Of a stretch of DNA of 47,090 nucleotides, positions 32,529 through 40,967 are shown piece by piece. Each line of letters begins with the position of its first letter. The first letter of the stretch is position 1. The stretch is from contig CAYRQM010000010.1 in NCBI GenBank assembly GCA_964426415.1, forward strand, positions 1 through 47,090, read 5' to 3'. The translations under genes were made by a program, and so were the position numbers. This DNA is from UBA3792 sp964426415 (lineage in GTDB: Bacteria > Bacillota > Clostridia > Christensenellales > CAG-138). The notes beneath the pieces were generated by a model. It worked only from the letters and a program-made list of their open reading frames with translations, did not search any database and was not told the DNA's origin.

Positions 32529-33592
32529 GGGCGTGTCACCTTTTGCACATAGGGCGAGGTGGACGCGGCAAGCAGCGCGCCGTAGTCCAAGCGGAAGGAC
32601 AGCACGTCGCCCACGGCGTAGTTTTGCGGGTTTTTCATATGCAGGATCAGATGGTCGGAGCTTGCGCCCAAAATCGATACATCGGGCGCACAGGGCGTCA
32701 GACCGTCGAGCAGCACGTCTTGCCTGCCGACGGCGCAAATGCCGCGCACGATTTCGCCTTGGTCGGCATAGGAAACCGTTTCGCCAAACGCATTTTTGCT
32801 TTGCACGCCGATGGGGACGGAGGGCTTTTGCTGCAGCTCGACCAGCACCGTTTCCAGCGTAAAGACGTCTTGAAAAAAGCCCGCAATCGGCGTATAGCTT
32901 CCCGGCACGACGCCGCACATCACCGATTCGCCAAGGCGCAGATGGTTGATGCCCTTTGGCAGCGTGCCGTTTTGCAGCATCGCAAAGGAGGAGCTGTTGC
33001 CGCCCGAAATGAGCGGAATCGGCGCGTGCAGCGTGCGCCGCAGGTCTTCCGTCAAGGATACAAGGCAGCGCAAGTTTTCGGTATCGGGCAAAATGGAGCC
33101 GTAGCAGGTGAGATTGACGCCCGTGCCCAAAAGCGCCAGATGGGACGCTTCGCAAACGAAGCGCGCCGTCTTGAGAATCGCAGCACGATTGCGAAAGAAC
33201 AGCCCTTCGCGCAAATCACCCAAGTCAATCATCAAAATGACCTGATGCACACGGTTTTGCGCCCGCGCCGCGTCGTTGAGCATTTGCAGCGTGCAAAGCT
33301 CGCTTTCCAAGCTGATATCGGAATCGCGCACGATGGCTTCGGCGTCCTGCGGCATGCCGATGCGCAAAAGCAGCTTTGGTAGCGAGGTGTGCATGGCGCG
33401 CAGGTTCAAAAGCCTCGAATCGGCAATCATGTCCGCGCCGCTTTGTTCGATGCAGGCGACGACCGCGTCGTTAGCGCAGGTGACCTTGGAAACCAACGCC
33501 ACGGATACGCCCTGCCCGTGTGCCAGCGCACAGGCGGCGCGCATATTGTGCAGCAGCTTTTGGGTGTCAATGCAAAGCCTTGGATATGTCAT
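32525..33592 (-). CDS. orr: Ornithine racemase (alanine racemase-fold, PLP)
   Basis: 355 residues. A PLP TIM-barrel racemase with the lysine in ALVSKVTCAN near residue 36 and a phosphate-site region GGNSSSF. It makes D-ornithine from L-ornithine, the substrate of the aminomutase encoded upstream. The ATG overlaps the reactivase stop by 4 nt; the longer open frame in this register is a shadow. Specificity is assigned from operon context and family; related racemases act on other amino acids. Confidence 0.88.
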   Translation of the reverse strand: MTYPRLCIDTQKLLHNMRAACALAHGQGVSVALVSKVTCANDAVVACIEQSGADMIADSRLLNLRAMHTSLPKLLLRIGMPQDAEAIVRDSDISLESELCTLQMLNDAARAQNRVHQVILMIDLGDLREGLFFRNRAAILKTARFVCEASHLALLGTGVNLTCYGSILPDTENLRCLVSLTEDLRRTLHAPIPLISGGNSSSFAMLQNGTLPKGINHLRLGESVMCGVVPGSYTPIAGFFQDVFTLETVLVELQQKPSVPIGVQSKNAFGETVSYADQGEIVRGICAVGRQDVLLDGLTPCAPDVSILGASSDHLILHMKNPQNYAVGDVLSFRLDYGALLAASTSPYVQKVTRP

Positions 33593-34950
33593 AGGTGTAA
33601 ACTCGCTTTCAAGAGGCGCAGCGCGCCTTCGGGTTCGCTTTTGCTGAGAACGCCCACGGACGCGGCGATGTAGTCGTGGTCGAACAGCAGCTTGACCGCA
33701 CCGGGACGCGGAAACAGCCGCATATGGTTGGTGTTGCAGTCGGCAATCTCGCGCAGGATGGCTTCCCGATGCGGCAGCCTCGTCAACGCGCCGCCCGTGC
33801 CGATGAGATACCGAATTGCGGACAGGTCTTTGCCCTCCGCGATGGTGCGCCGCCCTTGCGGCGTATACAGATGCCGCAGCCGTCCCGCATGGCGATCGAG
33901 CGCGACGCGGCCAGCCTCCAGACAAAGCCATTCCGTCAGCCGCATTTGGGCGTCCGTTAGGGGAATGGGGCGATACGATGCCATCACCGCATCGGTGTCG
34001 ATGGAAAGTTCCCGATTGAGAACGTCCTTTCCGATGCGCGCCACCAAATTGTGCGCGTTGATGTAAAGCCCCAAATCGCCCTCCACGGTGCGCTTTGCAC
34101 GTGGTTCGGGCGCGGTCAAAAGCGACGCAAACTCGTCGGAACCGTCGGTGACGGAATGCACGTCGGTGGTGGCGCCGCCGATGTCCAGCATGCAAAGGTC
34201 GCCAATCTCGTCCGCCAAAAGCTGCGCCGCAAGCATCACGCTGCCCGGTGTGGGCAGGATGGCGCCGTTGACCAGCGCGCGGATGTGCGTCATGCCGGGT
34301 GCGCGGACGATGTGCGCTTCGAATTGGGTGTGAATGCACGCCCGCACGGGCGCAATGTTCAATTCGTCCAGCCTTGGGTAGACGTTTTCGGTGACGGACA
34401 GCGGCGCGTCGTATGCTTTTGCAAGCCGTTGCACGGCAGTTTGGTTTTGGAGGTTGCCGCAGTAGATGATGGGCGTTTTGACGCCGCTTTCGTAGAGGCG
34501 CGTGAGGTTTTGCATCGCCGTTTCGCGTTCACCGTAGTCGGTGCCGCCCGCAAGCAATATGAGGTTGACGCGGTCGGCTTGCAGCTCTTCGATGTCCAAA
34601 GGCGTCAGAAGCCCCGCCGTGGTGCGCACCACAATGGCGCCTGCGCCCAAGGCGGCGGCTTGCGCGGCGCGCACCGTCATATCGGGCACAAGCCCATGCA
34701 CGCTCATGCGAAGCCCGCCCGCGGCAGAGCCGGTCGCCAGCATGGTGCGATACGAAAGATGCGGTTCGCCAAGCGCGGCGCACAGATCGTCCATGGCTTG
34801 CTGTAAGCCGATGCACACGTCGCCGTCCAAGACGGTGGTGGGCGACTTGCCTTGCCCCAAAAAGCGCGGGGTGGCGCCGCCCAGCCCGTCAAAAGCGTTG
34901 ACGATGGTGGTTGTAGAGCCGATTTCGGCGACAAGGACGTCGATTTGCAT
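33589..34950 (-). CDS. GlmL/MutL-family reactivating ATPase
   Basis: 453 residues of the ASKHA (actin-like) fold. The phosphate-1 motif is VAEIGSTTTIVNAF at the N-terminus, then LLAGGTDYG and the second phosphate motif MLDIGGATTDVHSV. The GlmL/MutL family is found beside B12-dependent mutases and is thought to restore enzyme with damaged cofactor. Its ATG follows the oraE stop with no gap, which points to D-ornithine aminomutase as client. Confidence 0.88.
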   Translation of the reverse strand: MQIDVLVAEIGSTTTIVNAFDGLGGATPRFLGQGKSPTTVLDGDVCIGLQQAMDDLCAALGEPHLSYRTMLATGSAAGGLRMSVHGLVPDMTVRAAQAAALGAGAIVVRTTAGLLTPLDIEELQADRVNLILLAGGTDYGERETAMQNLTRLYESGVKTPIIYCGNLQNQTAVQRLAKAYDAPLSVTENVYPRLDELNIAPVRACIHTQFEAHIVRAPGMTHIRALVNGAILPTPGSVMLAAQLLADEIGDLCMLDIGGATTDVHSVTDGSDEFASLLTAPEPRAKRTVEGDLGLYINAHNLVARIGKDVLNRELSIDTDAVMASYRPIPLTDAQMRLTEWLCLEAGRVALDRHAGRLRHLYTPQGRRTIAEGKDLSAIRYLIGTGGALTRLPHREAILREIADCNTNHMRLFPRPGAVKLLFDHDYIAASVGVLSKSEPEGALRLLKASLHL

Positions 34951-37173
34951 TTACGGTTTGGCTCTCCGTTCGCGCTCCTTCACCAAGAACGTGGCAACCT
35001 GATTGCCGTGCGTGCCGCGGCCAAAGCCTGCGTCCGCACCCGCTTGACGTGCGCCTTCGTCGGTCACCTGCGTGCCGCCTGCCACATAGAGCAGCTTGTC
35101 GCGCACGCCCATTTCACGGGCGATGCGATCGACCTTGGCGATGTTTTTGTAGTGGATGTCGTCGTGGGAAATGACGGTGGAAGACAGCATGGCGTCGGCG
35201 TTCGTCTCGATGGCAGCCTGCACCAGCTTTTCGGGCGGTACGGACGTGCCGAGATAGATGCATTCGATGCCGTATTTCTCGATGCCGCCATGCTTGATGT
35301 TGAGAATCTCGCGCAGACCGACGGAATGTTCGTCGTCGCCAATCGTGCCCGCCACAATGCGCATGGGCTTTTGCTCGATTGCCGCCCAAAGCGCTTCGTC
35401 GGACAGCACATCGGGGACGGTGGGCAGGGTCAGCTCGTCCAAATTGATGGAGAAATCAACCTTGCCGCGCAACTCGATGCGCGTACCTTCTGCCCGCTGC
35501 ATGATTTCACGGTTGATGACGGCGCAGTCCGAAAGATGCATCCGTTTGCCCACCTCTAACGCTGCCGCTTCCGCGTGGCGCACATCGGTGGGGAAGAACA
35601 TGGTCAGCATCACGGTGCCGTCCGCAAGCCATTCCATTTCGGGCTTGATTTGTTTGGCGTCGGGGCCCGCAAAGGGCTTCACGTCGTCCATGCGCAGATA
35701 CACGTTGTCGGTTTCGTCCAGCTCGTCGATGAAGACAATCTTGTCAGGGTTTTCCAACGTGCAGCCGCCGATGAGCTTGGCGGGATTATCCACCGCGTCT
35801 GGGTCGTATTGCGCGACGTTGTTGTAGCCGAAATGTGCCGTAACGGGCGCACAGTAATCGGGTTCGCGTTTATAGACGGTTCCTGCGCCGATTCCGCCGT
35901 CGATGGCACGGGAAATGCCGTCGCCGTTGCGTTCGGGGAACATGCCGCTGTCTACAAAGAAGCCTTCTTCGACGGCGCGGAAGTAGCCGCCAAGCGCCTG
36001 CATGTTTTCCAAGAACAGCACGGCGCGTTCCTTGAGCTCACGCGCTTTTTCGCGGAGGTAGCCGTCCTTTTTCAGCTCGACCATGTCCATCAGCCCGTCC
36101 AGCCCAATCAGCGCCTGTTTTGCCGTATCGCAGGCTTCGATGTTGTAGATGTGCCACGGCACGTTTCTGCCCTCGTCGGGCGTGATCGTGCTTTGGATGT
36201 CGGCGCTGGTGAGCTTGGAGATGACCATGTTCAATACATGGGTGACGGTGGCTTCGCGGGTGGACGCCTCGATGTATTTGGTGTTCATCTGTGCGCGCAT
36301 CCGATAGCCCTTGAACAGCTCGCGCAGCGCCACTGCATATGGCAGATCCATATACACGCACGGCGCGGGCGTCGCGGTGGGCGGCACGGTCGAAAGGCAG
36401 ATGTTTTCTTTTTTGATGCCGACCTTGTACGACAGCAGCGCATTGATGCCGTGCTGCACCATCAGCTCGGGCATGACCTTCCATGCGTCGCGGGCGGTGG
36501 CGTTGGCGTTGTGCGCGCCGTCGATCTGCGCCATGTTCGCCCAAGCCATCACGCGCTTGGACTCGCAGGCGTCCACAAAGGAGCGCACCATATTGATGTT
36601 GCGGTAGATGACGTTGTACTGCGGGTCTTGATGCGCGCCGTTGACGCCCTCCTCCGCAAACATGACGGCGATGTCGGGGCCTGCCACACCGGAAACATAG
36701 CTGTGGAAGTTGATGGGACGACCCACTTCGTCTTCGATGAGATCCAATGCTTTTCGCTGGGCGCGCACCTGCTTGCGCGTCACGGGAACGCCGCCGATGC
36801 CTTGGGGCGTGCCCTCGATCAGACCGTCGAAGTGGCTTTGCCCCGCGGTGCGAATGACCATGATGTGGTCTGCGCCGTGGTGCGCCGCCATCCGCATACG
36901 GCGAATGTCGTCTTCAAATCTGCCCGATGCAATTTCCGTCGTGATGACGGGCAGCGGCTGCGGGTCAATGTCGCCAAAGTAGTGGGCAGGGGGCAGCCCC
37001 ACGCTGTCCTTCAGCGGCTTGGACGCTTCGCGGTAGGTGAACGCGCCCATCTTGAGATCGGGCACCGGCTCGCGCCACGTCCAACCGCGTCTGCGCGGAC
37101 GATAGGAAGCAAGGTCTTCTAAGATGGCGGCAACGTCGATGCGTGCATCGGGCGGCAAGGTGTAGGTACTCAT
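34951..37173 (-). CDS. oraE: D-ornithine 4,5-aminomutase large subunit
   Basis: 740 residues. Moves the 5-amino group of D-ornithine to C4, giving 2,4-diaminopentanoate, with adenosylcobalamin and PLP. The base-off B12 motif DxHxxG appears as DEHSVG near residue 613, and the PLP lysine is in LNIKHGG just after it. ATG at 37173 after GGGAGG, overlapping the oraS stop (ATGA). Full length. Confidence 0.96.
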   Translation of the reverse strand: MSTYTLPPDARIDVAAILEDLASYRPRRRGWTWREPVPDLKMGAFTYREASKPLKDSVGLPPAHYFGDIDPQPLPVITTEIASGRFEDDIRRMRMAAHHGADHIMVIRTAGQSHFDGLIEGTPQGIGGVPVTRKQVRAQRKALDLIEDEVGRPINFHSYVSGVAGPDIAVMFAEEGVNGAHQDPQYNVIYRNINMVRSFVDACESKRVMAWANMAQIDGAHNANATARDAWKVMPELMVQHGINALLSYKVGIKKENICLSTVPPTATPAPCVYMDLPYAVALRELFKGYRMRAQMNTKYIEASTREATVTHVLNMVISKLTSADIQSTITPDEGRNVPWHIYNIEACDTAKQALIGLDGLMDMVELKKDGYLREKARELKERAVLFLENMQALGGYFRAVEEGFFVDSGMFPERNGDGISRAIDGGIGAGTVYKREPDYCAPVTAHFGYNNVAQYDPDAVDNPAKLIGGCTLENPDKIVFIDELDETDNVYLRMDDVKPFAGPDAKQIKPEMEWLADGTVMLTMFFPTDVRHAEAAALEVGKRMHLSDCAVINREIMQRAEGTRIELRGKVDFSINLDELTLPTVPDVLSDEALWAAIEQKPMRIVAGTIGDDEHSVGLREILNIKHGGIEKYGIECIYLGTSVPPEKLVQAAIETNADAMLSSTVISHDDIHYKNIAKVDRIAREMGVRDKLLYVAGGTQVTDEGARQAGADAGFGRGTHGNQVATFLVKERERRAKP

Positions 37174-37538
37174 GCGGTTGCACCTCCCATAAAGAGCGAT
37201 GCGGCACGTGCCCACGCGTCCGTTTCGAGAAGATGAAGTCCTGCGGTGCGCACGTCGGTGCCGTCCGCCAAGGACAGGCGATAGACCACGTTGCCCGCGC
37301 CGTATCCCAAGAGCCCATGCTCGATGCAGCCGCTGACAAGCTGCTTGGCTTCCAGTGACGAAAAGCCCATGCGCAGCAGCACGCTGCGTTCGATGGCAGG
37401 CGTCGTGTTCTCGTAGCCAAGCTTAACAAGCGGGTCGGTCAGCTCGTCAAGGAGCGACCAAAATCGTTCCGTCAGCGCATCGTCGGACAAGGGCTTTAGA
37501 TGCGCACTGCGGGTTTCAAAATCGTCGGCTCGCTTCAT
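37170..37538 (-). CDS. oraS: D-ornithine 4,5-aminomutase small subunit
   Basis: 122 residues, small and acidic, matching OraS in size and in the run ERFWSLLDELTDPLVKLGYENTTP (read in two parts). It binds OraE to form the active aminomutase. ATGA overlaps on both sides (ortB stop, oraE start) imply tight coupling and balanced subunit production. Confidence 0.94.
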   Translation of the reverse strand: MKRADDFETRSAHLKPLSDDALTERFWSLLDELTDPLVKLGYENTTPAIERSVLLRMGFSSLEAKQLVSGCIEHGLLGYGAGNVVYRLSLADGTDVRTAGLHLLETDAWARAASLFMGGATA

Positions 37539-38929
37539 AGCAAATGCTCCTTTACAAAGGTCAAATCGGTTTTCGTTTCTGCCGCAAGGAAAGCCAGATC
37601 GGCTGCGGTGGGCGTATGGTCGCTGAACTTTTGCGCGTTGTGAATGAGCGAGGCGCGCAGATGCGTCATGTCAGCATCCTCTGCGTGGATGAGGCGCGGA
37701 TGCGACGGCAAAATGATGCTCTTGCCGGGGACTTCCTCGGCAGGATTGCCAAAGCGCACGTCGATGCCGTTGTTGCGGGCAAAGCTGAGCTGCGCGTTGA
37801 CGTGCTTGCCTGCGCCCGTGTATTCGGTTTCCTGCACGACGATGCAGGCGTTGCGATCCATTTGCTGCGCCAAGGAGAACGCCGCGGCAAGCGACGTGTT
37901 GCCCGCGGGCCCCTTTTCCATGCCTTCCAAGACGGCAAGCATTTCGGTGGTATAAAAGACTTCACCCTGATGCACGGTGACGTAGCGATCCATGTAGCGC
38001 AGCGGACGCGCCGCACTTCTGGGCACGTCGGAGCGGTCGGGCCAAGTGGAGAAGGGCATGCCAAATCCGGTGTGCCCCGTGGTAAAGGATTTGAGATTGA
38101 ATTGGGTGTCGCTTGCCATATGCAGCCCTGCAAGATTGACGCTGGCGGCAAACACGTTGGCGTTGCAGCCCGCCTTCATAAGCCCACGCGCCGTGCCCGT
38201 CAGATTGCCGCCGCCCGCGTTGGTGCAAACCACCGTGTCGGGGTCTTTGCCATATTGCAGACGGAACTGGGTCGCAATCTCGTAGCCGAGCGTTTCGATG
38301 CCTGCCACGCCAAAGGGCGTATACAGAGAGGCGTTGAAGTAGCCCGTTTCCTCTAACATGCGCAAAAACATATAGAAAAGCTCAGGCCCTACCGTAAGCT
38401 GCACGACCTCGGCGCCCAAAGCTTCGCACTTGCGTGCCTTTTCGACGATTTCGGGCTGCCCGACGCCTTTGGAGTCGAAGCATTCCTGCACGACGATGCA
38501 TTTCAGCCCCGCTTTTGCCGCACAGGCTGCCACCGCAGCGCCGTAATTGCCGCTGGTTGCGGAAAGTACGCCGCGATAGCCCATGCGTTTGGCATGGTAG
38601 ATGCTGGTGGCGGCGCGGCGTACCTTGAAGCTGCCCGACAGGTTGGCTGCCTCGTCCTTGACGAAGATGCGCGCACCTTTGCCCGCAGGCGTAAGGCTTC
38701 GCGCCAACGCCGTGATGTTCTTGAGCTCGATCAGCGGCGTGTTGCCGATGTGAAATTCGTCCAACTGGAGCGTGCGCACCTTGTCCAGCGTGTAGCCCGT
38801 GGCTGCCATCATCGCTTCGTAGTCGAAGGCGATGGAACCGCTTTCAAAGGCGTCGTAGTCCATGCCGACGGCACGCTTCATGATTTCGTTTTTGCGCGCC
38901 ATGACGGCGGTATAGCTGTTGTCAAGCAT
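37535..38929 (-). CDS. ortB: 2-amino-4-oxopentanoate thiolase, beta subunit
   Basis: 464 residues, fold-type II PLP enzyme (threonine synthase-like). The lysine is in NLSGSFKVRRA and a phosphate-binding Gly-rich loop is NAGGGNLTG. With OrtA it cleaves 2-amino-4-oxopentanoate with CoA to alanine and acetyl-CoA. Start at the ATG 8 nt after GGAGG; the GTG 9 nt earlier is too close to the ribosome site. It overlaps ortA by 8 nt. Confidence 0.94.
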   Translation of the reverse strand: MLDNSYTAVMARKNEIMKRAVGMDYDAFESGSIAFDYEAMMAATGYTLDKVRTLQLDEFHIGNTPLIELKNITALARSLTPAGKGARIFVKDEAANLSGSFKVRRAATSIYHAKRMGYRGVLSATSGNYGAAVAACAAKAGLKCIVVQECFDSKGVGQPEIVEKARKCEALGAEVVQLTVGPELFYMFLRMLEETGYFNASLYTPFGVAGIETLGYEIATQFRLQYGKDPDTVVCTNAGGGNLTGTARGLMKAGCNANVFAASVNLAGLHMASDTQFNLKSFTTGHTGFGMPFSTWPDRSDVPRSAARPLRYMDRYVTVHQGEVFYTTEMLAVLEGMEKGPAGNTSLAAAFSLAQQMDRNACIVVQETEYTGAGKHVNAQLSFARNNGIDVRFGNPAEEVPGKSIILPSHPRLIHAEDADMTHLRASLIHNAQKFSDHTPTAADLAFLAAETKTDLTFVKEHLL

Positions 38930-39239
38930 GGGATTCACCTCCGAACACCAATTCTTTGACCGTGTCGTCGATCTTCATCAATTCGGGGATGAAATCGCCA
39001 AACGAGTGCGTGTAGCAGGGCCGAATGGCGCACAACGTGCCTTCTACGGTGCGTCCCGTGCGGGTGGTGACGGTCACAACGTCGCCAAGCGCGGCAGCTT
39101 CGTTTTGAAGCTTGCCCTTCACCCACATCTCAAGCGGGACGTGGCGCGTGTCTTCGGGGATGTTCGTTGCCCGTTCTTCGGGCTTTAAGACCACGATGTG
39201 GATTTGTACCCAATCGTTTTGAACGGCTGTTTGTTCCAT
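38922..39239 (-). CDS. ortA: 2-amino-4-oxopentanoate thiolase, alpha subunit
   Basis: 105 residues. Small partner of OrtB, recognised by size, position and the segments VLKPEERATNIPEDT and CYTHSFGDFIPEL. The ATG follows GAGG by 6 nt and lies 8 nt after the ord stop. No cofactor motif of its own. Confidence 0.93.
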   Translation of the reverse strand: MEQTAVQNDWVQIHIVVLKPEERATNIPEDTRHVPLEMWVKGKLQNEAAALGDVVTVTTRTGRTVEGTLCAIRPCYTHSFGDFIPELMKIDDTVKELVFGGESHA

Positions 39240-39247
39240 CTTGCACC

Positions 39248-40291
39248 TCAATTACAAAGATAGTCTCGCATATCGCCCATGATGGCACGCGGAACGGGAA
39301 GATCGAGCATCGTCTTGAGCCCTGCCGATGCGTTGAGGACGTGCGGAATCATGTTGACGCACATGGCAATCGTGCCAATTCCGCCGTTGACCTCGGGCTT
39401 GATCTGCATGTTGACGTTCGGCGAGCCCGTAAGTGTGATGTAATCGCCCGTAAACGTGCCCTCGGCTTCGGGCTCGATCTGCTGCGGGTGGATCATGTCA
39501 ATCAGAACGGTATCGCCCGCATAGCCTTGCCCCGTCATATTGACGCCCGCCACGTCGCCCGCCTTGGCAAACCCGTAAGGCGACTTGCGATCGACGGTGG
39601 TGATGATGGGCTGCATTTGCTGTTCAAAACGGTCGATTTGGAAGCCAAGCGCCTCGGAAATCATGCCGACGGATTCGGCAAAGCCTACATGACCCGCCAA
39701 CGTGCCGTCCTTGCAGCCCATTTCAAAGGCTTCGGGCGAAAGCCCCACGCCTTGTTCCTCCATGACGGCAGGGCCAAAGGGGGAGAGGGAGTTGACCCGC
39801 TTGCAGGTGACGTGCGTCACGTCGGTCATGCAGCCCGAAAGGCAGACCGCAAGCAAGTCCATCATCAGCCCCGGATTGATGCCCGTGCCCAAGATGGTGA
39901 CGCCGTTTGCCTTGGCAAGCCGATCCATTTCGTCGGCAAGCGCGGGATTTTGCGCCCGCGGATAGCTCATTTCTTCGGCGGTGGACAGGACATTGATGTG
40001 CTGTTCCACCAAATGCTTGATTTTGGGAAACGCTTTTTGGGTGAAGGAATCCGTCGCCAATATGCAAAGATCGGGCTTGGGCGAAAGTGCCGTGTCGATG
40101 TCGGGTGTGACAAGGACGTCGGGCAAATCGCCGCGCTCGATCTCTAAAAGACGAAAGATGCTTTGGTTGACGCGCTTGGGATGTACGTCGCAAACGCCCG
40201 TAATCCGAACGCCCTTCTTGCGCAGCAGAACCTTTGCAATTCCGCTGCCCATCGCACCGAACCCCCAAATAGCAACCTTGATATGTTCCAT
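39248..40291 (-). CDS. ord: 2,4-diaminopentanoate dehydrogenase
   Basis: 347 residues. Oxidative deamination of 2,4-diaminopentanoate to 2-amino-4-oxopentanoate with NAD(P). N-terminal Rossmann motif IWGFGAMGSGIAKVLL, then a dihydrodipicolinate-reductase-like catalytic domain (GTGINPGLMMD). ATG at 40291, 8 nt after GGAGG; an upstream GTG is rejected. First gene of the ornithine operon, behind a clear promoter. Confidence 0.95.
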   Translation of the reverse strand: MEHIKVAIWGFGAMGSGIAKVLLRKKGVRITGVCDVHPKRVNQSIFRLLEIERGDLPDVLVTPDIDTALSPKPDLCILATDSFTQKAFPKIKHLVEQHINVLSTAEEMSYPRAQNPALADEMDRLAKANGVTILGTGINPGLMMDLLAVCLSGCMTDVTHVTCKRVNSLSPFGPAVMEEQGVGLSPEAFEMGCKDGTLAGHVGFAESVGMISEALGFQIDRFEQQMQPIITTVDRKSPYGFAKAGDVAGVNMTGQGYAGDTVLIDMIHPQQIEPEAEGTFTGDYITLTGSPNVNMQIKPEVNGGIGTIAMCVNMIPHVLNASAGLKTMLDLPVPRAIMGDMRDYLCN

Positions 40292-40320
40292 GCAAACTAC
40301 CTCCACAAAATGCTGTTTCC

Positions 40321-40349
40321 ATTATAATACAGAACCGCACGAAAGGCAA
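40321..40349 (-). promoter_or_regulatory. Ornithine operon promoter
   Basis: Minus-strand TTGCCT (40344-40349), 17 nt, TATAAT (40321-40326), 30 nt before the ord start. Confidence 0.8.
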
Positions 40350-40383
40350 GCAGCGCCGCACTGTGAACCTGCCATTTGCACAA

Positions 40384-40410
40384 CAAAAAAGAGAAGTCAA
40401 GCGACTTCTC
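40384..40410 (-). terminator. Terminator of the DUF378 gene
   Basis: Minus-strand GAGAAGTC, loop GCTT, GACTTCTC, TTTTTT. It separates the 40.4-42.8 kb unit from the ornithine operon promoter. Confidence 0.9.
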
Positions 40411-40427
40411 AAAGGCGGGAAATCAAG

Positions 40428-40646
40428 TTAGGAATGGTTGTCTTTTTGGAATTCGGTTTTGCGGACGTTGCGTTGGAACAGCATGATGATGCCCCAAACG
40501 CCGCCAAGACCCACGATTACATAGAGAATACGGGCCGAGACGCTGCTCGCGCCGAAGATCCATGCAACCAGATCGAAATGAAACAGACCAACCAACAGCC
40601 AGTTCAATGCGCCAACGATCATCAGTAACAGCGCTGCAATGTTCAT
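40428..40646 (-). CDS. DUF378 small membrane protein
   Basis: 72 residues with two membrane segments (IAALLLMIVGALNWLLVGL and ARILYVIVGLGGVWGIIMLF) and the DUF378 hallmark GALNWLLVGLF. AAGGAG lies 7 nt before the ATG. Function of the family unknown. The gene is 20 nt after the upstream hypothetical gene and ends at a strong terminator. Confidence 0.88.
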   Translation of the reverse strand: MNIAALLLMIVGALNWLLVGLFHFDLVAWIFGASSVSARILYVIVGLGGVWGIIMLFQRNVRKTEFQKDNHS

Positions 40647-40666
40647 GGAATCACTCCTTTCGCCGT

Positions 40667-40966
40667 TTAGTATGCGATTGGATCGGTGAAACCATGCTTC
40701 TTTTTCTCGGGGATGATTTCCAATTCGAAAGAATCGAACGGAATCGTGTCGATGAAGTCGCTTTTGCGAAACACGGTGCGGTTGAATTTTGCCAATTCGT
40801 TGATGTGCTTTTGCAAAACGACGGGGCGTGCAAGATCCAATGCTTGACAAAGCGCGTGCAGCATCGGCGTCCAGCCCGCAATATCAGACGGTCGTGCAAG
40901 AGCGAACTCCTGCACGACGTCTGTTTTGATCTTGTGATCTTGTATGATTTTTGCCCAAATACGCAT
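40667..40966 (-). CDS. Conserved small hypothetical protein
   Basis: 99 residues starting MRIWAKIIQDHKI, with no membrane segment or cofactor motif. It resembles short clostridial proteins of unknown function with the same N-terminus. The ATG is one base after the stop of the upstream zinc-ribbon gene and lacks a ribosome site, so translation probably depends on coupling. Longer frames in this register lie inside the upstream gene. Confidence 0.65.
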   Translation of the reverse strand: MRIWAKIIQDHKIKTDVVQEFALARPSDIAGWTPMLHALCQALDLARPVVLQKHINELAKFNRTVFRKSDFIDTIPFDSFELEIIPEKKKHGFTDPIAY

Positions 40967-40967
40967 G

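Noticed and set aside
33593..34339. Upstream extension of the orr reading frame
   Set aside because: It lies wholly inside the reactivase gene, has no ribosome site, and the ATGA overlap at 33592 gives the expected racemase length.
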